From Sphingobium lactosutens DS20 (GTDB taxonomy: Bacteria > Pseudomonadota > Alphaproteobacteria > Sphingomonadales > Sphingomonadaceae), in contig NZ_ATDP01000075.1 of the NCBI RefSeq assembly GCF_000445105.1, positions 124,001-188,000 on the forward strand: DNA of 64,000 bases, read 5' to 3'. The notes under the pieces were generated by a model. The model saw nothing but the letters and a program-made list of their open reading frames with translations, was not told the DNA's origin and did not search any database. Position 1 is the stretch's first letter, and every line of letters begins with the position of its first letter. Positions 26,231 to 33,605 of this stretch are shown one piece after another. A program made the position numbers and the translations under genes.

Positions 26231-27076
26231 TCACAGATGCTCACCTATATGCCCAATGAGCGTCTTGCCCTCGAACTCGGCATGCTCCGCACTCGAGAAA
26301 TAGATGCGGTGGAAGTAATATTCGGCGTCGCCGGCGCGGGCCGAGCAATGGAGTTTGATATGGGGCTCGCACAGGATCCGGATTGTGCCGTCCTTGCCCG
26401 CGAACTGGAAGGTCAGTGCATCCCTGCGGTCCGCGTCCCCCTCCATCGACGTCTCGTAACCTGACATCGCGGTGAATGCCTTCATGCACGCCTGCGTGGT
26501 AGGCTGTTCCATGCACTCTGGCATGTCGTCGGCAAGCGAGACGAGCGCGGATACAATCACCGCGACGAAGTCGTTCAGATTGCCTTTAAAGGTGTCGAGA
26601 CAGCCGGGAAAGCGCTTGCTGAAGACGAAATCCGGGAACGCTTGGCGGCATTCCATGAGAAAGCCGTCGCGATCGCCCTGATATGCCTTGAGTTGCTCGC
26701 GCACTACCGCGATCCATTGGTGAAGCGCATTGATGCTCCGCGCCCCTTCTTCCGCCCAAGGTCCAAGCTCACCGACGGCGCCCAGCGTCTCAAGCTCGGC
26801 CAAGGCGGTTGACACGGTCCTGTCGATAGCAAGCTGCAGGAGAAGCTGCATGTCCCGGCCAATACCCTCGGTGCTTTCGAAGAGGATCTGGTAGAGAGCG
26901 ATGTCGGGAAGGACCTCAGCATAGTAAAGGTCTTCGTCCTTGTGGATCGCGTACCCGGCTTCGCGTAGTTCGCCGTCGAGCACAAGCAGCGCCTCTATAC
27001 GCTGGACCAGCGCTTCGCGCGTCGCATCTGGTGGCGGATCATAACGTCCAAGGCTATGGATGAGGCTCGCCGGCAT
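26231..27076 (-). CDS. Unrecognised third protein of the DUF262/DUF3696 operon
   Basis: A 281-aa acidic protein. Its first 200 residues look helical (LVQRIEALLVLDGELREAG, DMQLLLQLAIDRTVSTALAELE). The last 60 residues form a distinct beta-rich unit: FQFAGKDGTIRILCEPHIKL, then YYFHRIYF and finally KTLIGHIGEHL. The H-R-I-Y-F / G-H-I-G-x-H-L ending recalls C-termini I associate with small proteins of phage-defence loci, but no name can be given. It follows the ATPase gene by 9 bp on the same strand. Confidence 0.75.
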   Translation of the reverse strand: MPASLIHSLGRYDPPPDATREALVQRIEALLVLDGELREAGYAIHKDEDLYYAEVLPDIALYQILFESTEGIGRDMQLLLQLAIDRTVSTALAELETLGAVGELGPWAEEGARSINALHQWIAVVREQLKAYQGDRDGFLMECRQAFPDFVFSKRFPGCLDTFKGNLNDFVAVIVSALVSLADDMPECMEQPTTQACMKAFTAMSGYETSMEGDADRRDALTFQFAGKDGTIRILCEPHIKLHCSARAGDAEYYFHRIYFSSAEHAEFEGKTLIGHIGEHL

Positions 27077-27085
27077 GGTGGTAAG

Positions 27086-28258
27086 TTAGCTCTTGGCCTG
27101 TGCGGCCAAGGCTCGACGGGCCTTCATCATCTCAGCCAGGTCGGCACCCTGCTGATCGAAAAAGCCGGGTGGCCAGCTCGTGAGCTCGGCCGCCTTATCC
27201 ATCGTGATCGGGTGGAGAATCGGCTGCCCCGGCCCTTCGCCGAGCGACAGGAACAGGAACCTCGCATCGTCATACGGGATAATGTCTCGCAAAGCGGCGA
27301 GGCGGACACCGTTCAGAACATTTTCGCTATGGGTCTCGACAAGAACTTGGACGCCCGATGAGGCTACCGAGGCAAGGAAGATCCCGATCGCGGTCTGGGC
27401 GCCGGGGTGGAGATGGGCCTCGGGGTTCTCGACAATCAGCATCGATCCCGGAGCCGCGAGCAGCCCGCTCACTACTACCGGTAAGGCATAGCTGATCCCG
27501 AAGCCGGTATTGGCCGGGGGTAACGCTCTCGCCGTTGCACCCCGCCGGCCGATCGCCATCTGTACACGATTGAGATCAGGATGGGGCGTGGTGAAGATTT
27601 GCGCTCCCGGTACGAGGCGCCCCATCCAGGCCTCGAGCTGGATCCGGAAGAGGCTGGAATCAGCCACGATGCACAACGGCTTCGCCACCATCCGGCCCTC
27701 GGCCTCTGCCTGAGAGATCGCAAACGCCGTGAACTCGCCTGCGTACCCGGTGGAGATGAAGGGTTGGTCGGCCATGGGTTGCAGATCCCGCGGGCCAACC
27801 CGCTCCGCGACGAGGTAATGAAATTCCTGCCGAAAGATCGGAAGGGCGCCGGCACGCGCGAGCAGGTCCCCGGGCGCCTCAAGGCAGACGATGCTCGTCG
27901 TCGGCTTGGTGTTGCTCGCCTCGAAACTACAAAGGACCGGTTCGGTGTCGTCGCCCGACACCCCCAGGACAACGATGTCGGATTCGATGTCTGCGTTTGT
28001 GAGGGTAGCGCTGTTGCCTAGGTTTAACCGATACTCATCGTTGAGCTTGATGCTCAGCAGGGGGTGTCCTCCATCGGTGCCGCTGACCGCTCCGGTTAGG
28101 AGGCGTGCTCGATCTCCGGTCTGCCGGAGGAGAAGCAGCGACTGGATCACGCTCGACTTGCCGACCCCGTTTCCGCCGCTCAGCACGGTCAGCCGGTTCA
28201 GCGGTATCCGCTCCTGCTGAAAGCATTTGAAATTGGTCAGATGGACGTCGCGGATCAT
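27086..28258 (-). CDS. AAA-family SMC/OLD-like ATPase with DUF3696-type C-terminus
   Basis: A 390-aa ATPase. Walker A is GGNGVGKSS (about 28-36) right after the typical opening IRDVHLTNFKCFQQERIPL. Walker B is MLIVENPEAHLHP (about 273-285) and the switch His is in VLVETHSENVLNG. VAERVGPRDLQP at 150-161 and the pattern of the C-terminal third match AAA_15/DUF3696 proteins. No TOPRIM domain is present, unlike true OLD nucleases, so another subunit should provide the effector. The ATG overlaps the stop of the DUF262 gene (ATGA), and the 281-aa gene follows by 9 bp. Confidence 0.88.
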   Translation of the reverse strand: MIRDVHLTNFKCFQQERIPLNRLTVLSGGNGVGKSSVIQSLLLLRQTGDRARLLTGAVSGTDGGHPLLSIKLNDEYRLNLGNSATLTNADIESDIVVLGVSGDDTEPVLCSFEASNTKPTTSIVCLEAPGDLLARAGALPIFRQEFHYLVAERVGPRDLQPMADQPFISTGYAGEFTAFAISQAEAEGRMVAKPLCIVADSSLFRIQLEAWMGRLVPGAQIFTTPHPDLNRVQMAIGRRGATARALPPANTGFGISYALPVVVSGLLAAPGSMLIVENPEAHLHPGAQTAIGIFLASVASSGVQVLVETHSENVLNGVRLAALRDIIPYDDARFLFLSLGEGPGQPILHPITMDKAAELTSWPPGFFDQQGADLAEMMKARRALAAQAKS

Positions 28259-29616
28259 CCGATATGCTCCGCGCAGAGGGCCCGGGCTTTCTCGAACGCG
28301 TAGCGCAGCCGGCGCCGATCATTGGTGCCGAATGAGACGCTGTCATAATAGTCGGCGTCGCTATCGAGCTCGTGGGCGATCAGCCCGGCGAAGCTTTCCG
28401 CCTCGACGGTCCGGACGTCCTCTTCGTCCCGCTCCGCCAAAACAACAGACCAAGTCGTGAAGAGCGAGTTGTTCATCAGCCTGCGACGTGCGCCCGGAAG
28501 CAGATCCTGCGGGCTGCATTTCCGGAAGGCGAAGGCTCCGAAGAGGTGCGCGCTGTTGCGCATGCTGCGCTCGAAGGCAGGGACAAGTTGATCGAACAGG
28601 CGGGGGTCTCGGTTTATCGTTTCGATCGTCTGATCTAGGAACCGCTCCATGTTTCCCAAATAGGGCGCCTGACGTTTTAGGTCTGCAAGCCGAAACGCCA
28701 CGAAGCGGAGCGCGATTTCCTGATCCTGCATGCGCACGGTGCCAACGCTCGAGCAGGTCGCCTCCAGGAAATCGGGCGATCGGGACAGGCTGTGTAGGAG
28801 ATGCCTCGTCTCCGGCGACGACATGCAGTTGCGGATCTCCTGAGCGTTCAGGGGGCGCCCGCCTTGGTTGATGCGCTTGAAGATGTCGAACTTCACGTCC
28901 GCCGGCGTCTGCGGATCGATGATGTTCATCATGATCTGCGTCTGCATTATCCGCTTCCGGAAGCGCTGGTCGATGCATCGGCTCGGATCGTCGTGACGGA
29001 AGACCTTGCCCTCCTCTTCCTTAAGATATTCCAGGTCGCGCAGGCGGAGCTCGTTGTCGAGGAACTGCTTGATGACTGTCAGCCGCTGCAGACCGTCAAC
29101 GACCTGCAGGCGTCCGGCGTGATCCTGTGCGAGGTAGAAGACCGGCAGCGGGATGCGCAGCATGATTGATTCGATGAGGCGCGACCGCGCGCCGATATCG
29201 GTCCATACGAACTGGCGCTGGAAATCGGGCGACAGGTTGATGTCGCCGTCCTTGATCATGTCATAGACGAGGCTGATGTTAAATGGTTTCGTGTCGACCC
29301 GGATGAACTCCGGATCGTATGGGAAGGGCTCGGGTGAATCATCTTCGAATTCCTCCGTCACCTCTATGCCCGCAGCCTCCTGAATCGACCGCTCAGCCAG
29401 TGTTTGTATGAAGACTTCGCCTATCTCACCCGCCGTTGATCCGATATCCTGGGACTTTTCGATTTTGACGATCCGGCCAGCTTCACCCGTCGTGATGGTA
29501 AGCTCATGCGGCACGTCTTCTGCGATCCAGCGGGACAAGCCGTCGGGCTGCGACTGATCCAGCCGCAGCGCGACCAATGCTAGTTCTCCTGAAGCGAGGC
29601 GGATGGGAATCTGCAA
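28255..29616 (-). CDS. DUF262 (ParB/GmrS-like) protein
   Basis: A 453-aa protein. Residues about 112-270 are DUF262: SPDFQRQFVWTD, then VVDGLQRLTVIKQFL (canonical DGQQRxTT with Leu for Gln) and IFKRINQGGRPLNAQEIRNC. DUF262 is a ParB-fold nucleotidase-type domain found in GmrSD and several defence systems. The first 100 residues are a separate acidic domain (FEDDSPEPFPY linker). The C-terminal part (SMRNSAHLFGAFAFRKC, EKARALCAEHIG) resembles the helical region that follows DUF262 in related proteins; no HNH (DUF1524) motif is seen. First gene of the operon. Confidence 0.88.
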   Translation of the reverse strand: MQIPIRLASGELALVALRLDQSQPDGLSRWIAEDVPHELTITTGEAGRIVKIEKSQDIGSTAGEIGEVFIQTLAERSIQEAAGIEVTEEFEDDSPEPFPYDPEFIRVDTKPFNISLVYDMIKDGDINLSPDFQRQFVWTDIGARSRLIESIMLRIPLPVFYLAQDHAGRLQVVDGLQRLTVIKQFLDNELRLRDLEYLKEEEGKVFRHDDPSRCIDQRFRKRIMQTQIMMNIIDPQTPADVKFDIFKRINQGGRPLNAQEIRNCMSSPETRHLLHSLSRSPDFLEATCSSVGTVRMQDQEIALRFVAFRLADLKRQAPYLGNMERFLDQTIETINRDPRLFDQLVPAFERSMRNSAHLFGAFAFRKCSPQDLLPGARRRLMNNSLFTTWSVVLAERDEEDVRTVEAESFAGLIAHELDSDADYYDSVSFGTNDRRRLRYAFEKARALCAEHIG

Positions 29617-29640
29617 GGCGTGCTCCGATAAAGGCTCCGA

Positions 29641-29659
29641 CAGTGATATATCCTCACTG
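29641..29659. promoter_or_regulatory. Palindromic candidate operator of the DUF262 operon
   Basis: CAGTGATATATCCTCACTG: a perfect 6-bp inverted repeat CAGTGA/TCACTG around TATATCC, centred 34 bp upstream of the DUF262 start. The A+T-rich centre overlaps a likely -10 region, so a bound repressor would block transcription. No dedicated regulator gene is in the operon. Confidence 0.5.
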
Positions 29660-29855
29660 TACGAAACAATCTATCGCCCTCTCGTTACCTGCCGTTCGAC
29701 AGCTGTCCGGGCCGCTTCAAACGTGCAAAGGTAGATCCACATGAGAAGTTCTACGCCAAACGACAAGCGTTTGCGAAGATTGGCCAACAGGTAGCTTCGT
29801 CGCCCACGTCCAACTTGATCAATGAATATTCGGAACTAAATATTATCCGACTGAC

Positions 29856-32800
29856 TCAATAATCGCCATCTTCATCCTTATCGCCGCCGTCATCTTCCTC
29901 GTCGGCCTCGACACCCATCAGCCCGAGCAGCCCTCCAGCCGCACTTGTCCCGGCGCCGGGTGCCTTTCGCTCGTCGTCCGAAGGCTCCGGTAATTCAGCC
30001 GACGTGAAACACGGCCCGGCAACGATCTTGTCCAATTGCGCCTCAAGATCCGCTTCCATGGCCAAAGTTGCTTCGAGCACCCAGAGGAGTTCAAGCAATT
30101 CCTCGCTCATTCGGGCTGTCCAGCGTTCCGGACGAATGAGGTCCAAGGGTGAAGATTTCTTCCCCGCACGCTTTTTCATGCGATAGCCGAGCCAGGACTG
30201 AACCACTTTAAGGCCCGAAACCTCGAACTCCCAGACTTCGGCCGTAACCGGTCCAATTCGGCCAGTCCCGATAAAGATTTCGCCCGAGTCCGGATCGAAG
30301 CTGTAAGTCTCAGGGTATTGGGTTGGGCTGTCGGAAACCCCCTTGATGATCTTGGCTGAACCGGCTGACACCTCGTCGCCACGGTCATCGCCCCTGAACC
30401 GCTCGGCGTAGGTGTGTAGCCAGATCAGCTTGCGGCCTAGCTTCGCCGTGTCCGCAAAAATCTTGCTACTCTTCGTCAGCGGGACGCGCGGACCAGGAGT
30501 CTCGAGTTCATTCCAGAAGCGCCGGGTGTATGACTGCCCTCCCAACGCCGCATAGACATAGGCCGCAAGGTCTTCTGGTGTGACCTCGGTATCGTATTCC
30601 GTCGCAAGCGCTGCCAAGAGGCCCATAGTTATATTCGGATCGGTCCCGGCTGCATCACGATACAGCGGGAAAACGTCTTTCCCGCCTCGACCGCAAAAGA
30701 CGTCAAGATCGGGAAGCTCTGAGGTGGCAGTCATTGCCGCACCCACACCAAGCATCTTTGTCATAAGTGAAGCGAAGAACAGGTTGGCTTCACCTCTGGC
30801 CTTAACCAATGGTGGCCGGATATAGTCAGCAAGCCGATTATCAATCAGCGCGTATTGGCGGTCGAATGATCGATAGCAATAGCGGCCGACCTCAGGAGCG
30901 GGATCGCCTATCACAAGGTTCGCGAGAGCAGTGCCGGCCACGCCTTCGAAATTCGAATATGATTTGGAGATCTTCCGATCGCGTGATTCCTTAAAAAGCT
31001 TCTTCCGCGCATCGATGGGTGCCGAACATAGCTCTTTCCAACGCCGGCCAAGCGTCTCGGCGTTTTCACCAATGGGCCAAACTCTTTTGAACTGGGAGCC
31101 GCTGTGCTGCCAAGGGAAGATGTTGGCCAGTTCAGGCCAGAAAAAATAGGCAGCATTTGATTTCGGATAAAATGGGTCAAGCCAGCCATCTGAGACGGAT
31201 TCCCAAGGAAAGCTGTCTATTTTATCTAGAGCGTCCAGTGCGAGGAGTTTGGCGGCTCGATTGTCTGCCTCAACCCGCACATATTTGACATTGGCAGCCT
31301 TCGCGGTGTCCCTTGCTCCGGATCGAACGCCGATTGTGATAGCGACCGGGGTCTGAATGTTGAAGACATTGGGCGTTTTTCGCGTCCCGAGTAGATCGCC
31401 CCCAAGATTGATCACATAAATTTCGTCGAACTCGCGCCGCATATGTTCGCGCATACCCACGAAGGCCGGGCCGCCGAGAAAGCTGGACGCGGTGATGAAG
31501 GTCACAATGCCGCCGCAGGTCTGCTGCTCGAACAGTCGCCAGAGCGCCCAACGCCAGAAATAGACATAATCATTGTATAGGTTCTTCAGGTGGACCCCGG
31601 CTCCAGCTTTCGTCGCAGGATCAGTGAAATCCTTGAAAATTGGGCGTTCCCCTTGCTCTTCAACCTTGGCTCCACCTTCAATCTGGTCGCCAAATCGGAC
31701 CCAGCCACCTTTACGCTTGGTGGAGGTGTCTCCATCCTCGATATGTTGCCGATCGTATGGAGGATTGCCGAGGCAAACGAGGATTTCGCCACCCTGCTTC
31801 ACCTTTCGTGCAGCCTCATGCTCCTGAGTCAACGCCTTGTGTGTCAGGTCCAGCCCGCCAGGAGGAGCCTTGTTCGGACTTGCAAGCGTGTCGGCGAGAT
31901 AGATGTTGAGCCGCTTGTCTAGCTTCTCTTCAGGTTCCCCTCCGGCTTTGGCGTTATTCATCGCGCCTTCGAGCGCCTGTGTCAGCCTGAGGTGGGCAAC
32001 GGCATAAGGTCCGACGAGTATTTCGAAGCCATGCATATTCTCGGCCATCTGCCGGGCACGTGCGGGCACGGCGCCTGGACCGGATCGAGTACGAACTTTC
32101 TCTAGCCCGTGTTTGACTGCTGCGACGGGATAGGTGCCGGTGCCGACGGCCGGGTCTAGAAAGACCACGCCGTCATCAGCGAAGCCGAGCTTCTTGCTGA
32201 ACCGCTTTTCCAGCAACTCGCTGGCCAGCCGCACCTGCAATTCAACGACTTCGCGAGGGGTGTAATAGACACCGTAATCCTTGCGCAGCTTCGGATCGTA
32301 GGCGGCGAGGAAGTCCTCGTAGAAATAGAGCCACAGATCGGGCTTGGATTTCAGGAAGTCGTGCGGGTTGAGCCCCTCCAGCGACCGCTGGAGCATTTCG
32401 AATCCGACCGACAATTCCTTTCGGGCGTCCGGCTGACCGAGCAGTTCAAGCGTGCGGGCAAGGAGGCCGTTGTTCTTGTCGAGCGTCTTAGCTGCTTCGG
32501 CTGGGTCGAGCTTGTTTGCCCCTGAAAGCCGGGCCAGGAGCATCGCGTAAGTGACTGTCTGGGCGTAGGCATCAGCGAATTTCCCCTTATCTGAGTCCGG
32601 GAAGAAGAACTGTCGCCACTCGTTTGCGAGGAGTTCTACCGCTGAGCCAGACTGATCAAGGGCGTTCTCGACCTCCGAGCGTAGGAAACGGCTTAGGGGG
32701 GCGAGATATTTGGCCAGGCTGGATGGGTTTTGGGGGACATTAGGGGTCCAACCGAGAAAATCCCGGAAGAGTCGCTCCAACCCATCGGCATCATCCTTCT

Positions 32801-33281
32801 GGACCGCAGCCTTGCCTTTATCGGTGGGATCGTCGTGCAACCGCACAATCGGCTGGCTGTCGGGGCGCTCGCCCGTCCGGTAAAGCGCCCACTCTTGCCC
32901 ATCCGTATAGATGAGGTTGGGCAGACCCTTCAGCTTCTCCCATTGCCTCTTGTTATGATCGCCCTTTAGTTTTGGCGCATCGGCACCGAGGCCCGGGGCT
33001 TTCAGTTCGATGTAGCCACAGATCAGCCCGTCGACATAGACCGCGATGTCGGGGCGGACCTTGTGATCAGAGAGATGAGCTTCGGTTCGCGTTTCGACCG
33101 TCAGGCCGTATGAGACGCCAGCCCCTGCGAGGAGATCGGCAACCACTGGCTTGAGCTGATCTTCCGGAGAAGCTGAACCGGGAAGGGCGAACTTGGCCTT
33201 TAGCTTGTCAGCAAATGCTTCTAATTCTCCCAGATTCACTGATAGCCCCGTTTGCCACACCCAATGATTGGTAGCTAGCAC
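29856..33281 (-). CDS. Type IIG/ISP-like single-chain restriction-modification enzyme
   Basis: A 1141-aa protein. N-terminal nuclease: VRPDIAVYVDGLICGYIELK has D78 and E92-L-K94 (PD-x13-ExK). A helical connector follows, then an adenine methylase with the DYGVYYTPREVVE segment, motif I VVFLDPAVGTGTYP (about 372-385) and NPPY at 506-509. The C-terminal half (about 600-1090) should be target recognition, and the tail is Asp/Glu-rich. It cuts and methylates from one chain, and if ISP-like may translocate; no SF2 helicase motifs were noted. GTG start at 33281 with GAGGGA upstream; GTG at 33239 is an alternative. Its adjacent genes are unrelated. Confidence 0.88.
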   Translation of the reverse strand: MLATNHWVWQTGLSVNLGELEAFADKLKAKFALPGSASPEDQLKPVVADLLAGAGVSYGLTVETRTEAHLSDHKVRPDIAVYVDGLICGYIELKAPGLGADAPKLKGDHNKRQWEKLKGLPNLIYTDGQEWALYRTGERPDSQPIVRLHDDPTDKGKAAVQKDDADGLERLFRDFLGWTPNVPQNPSSLAKYLAPLSRFLRSEVENALDQSGSAVELLANEWRQFFFPDSDKGKFADAYAQTVTYAMLLARLSGANKLDPAEAAKTLDKNNGLLARTLELLGQPDARKELSVGFEMLQRSLEGLNPHDFLKSKPDLWLYFYEDFLAAYDPKLRKDYGVYYTPREVVELQVRLASELLEKRFSKKLGFADDGVVFLDPAVGTGTYPVAAVKHGLEKVRTRSGPGAVPARARQMAENMHGFEILVGPYAVAHLRLTQALEGAMNNAKAGGEPEEKLDKRLNIYLADTLASPNKAPPGGLDLTHKALTQEHEAARKVKQGGEILVCLGNPPYDRQHIEDGDTSTKRKGGWVRFGDQIEGGAKVEEQGERPIFKDFTDPATKAGAGVHLKNLYNDYVYFWRWALWRLFEQQTCGGIVTFITASSFLGGPAFVGMREHMRREFDEIYVINLGGDLLGTRKTPNVFNIQTPVAITIGVRSGARDTAKAANVKYVRVEADNRAAKLLALDALDKIDSFPWESVSDGWLDPFYPKSNAAYFFWPELANIFPWQHSGSQFKRVWPIGENAETLGRRWKELCSAPIDARKKLFKESRDRKISKSYSNFEGVAGTALANLVIGDPAPEVGRYCYRSFDRQYALIDNRLADYIRPPLVKARGEANLFFASLMTKMLGVGAAMTATSELPDLDVFCGRGGKDVFPLYRDAAGTDPNITMGLLAALATEYDTEVTPEDLAAYVYAALGGQSYTRRFWNELETPGPRVPLTKSSKIFADTAKLGRKLIWLHTYAERFRGDDRGDEVSAGSAKIIKGVSDSPTQYPETYSFDPDSGEIFIGTGRIGPVTAEVWEFEVSGLKVVQSWLGYRMKKRAGKKSSPLDLIRPERWTARMSEELLELLWVLEATLAMEADLEAQLDKIVAGPCFTSAELPEPSDDERKAPGAGTSAAGGLLGLMGVEADEEDDGGDKDEDGDY

Positions 33282-33605
33282 GATTCCCTCGGCCTGATAG
33301 AGCTAAAAAGGCAAAGGCAGAGGTATCCACGTATGGCATCTAATTTGTCGAGTCTTGGCTACGAAAAGCTGACGCAATCGGTCGTTCAGTATGGACAAGC
33401 GGCCCCTCCCGAGGCGTTTGTCTAGTCAACTGAGCGGCCGTAATGTCTGCTATTCAATCTGCGCTCCTAGAAAGGGGCGCTCCGGCGTGCATGCAAACCT
33501 GGTCACTACGTGCGGCGAAACAGACAAACAAATATCGGGTTCAAAGAGTAGGATAAGAAAACTGATTTCCGCCACCCCGCTAGGTTCGTGGGCGTAAGCC
33601 AGGCC
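33282..33605. other. Intergenic region between relaxase end and the Type IIG-like gene
   Basis: 324 bp with no gene. It would contain the minus-strand promoter of the Type IIG-like gene. No clear terminator for that side and no repeats were found. Confidence 0.4.

Noticed and set aside
25999-26259. Possible 86-aa gene between the nuclease-like gene and the DUF262 operon
   Set aside because: No ribosome-binding site, cysteine/arginine-rich random-looking sequence, and it overlaps the end of the 281-aa gene.
27086-28258. OLD-family nuclease (Gabija GajA-like)
   Set aside because: The protein ends soon after the ATPase domain and lacks the TOPRIM acidic motifs; no GajB-type helicase is next to it.
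28255-29616. Complete GmrSD Type IV restriction enzyme
   Set aside because: DUF262 is present, but no DUF1524 HNH nuclease motif was found in this protein or its neighbours.
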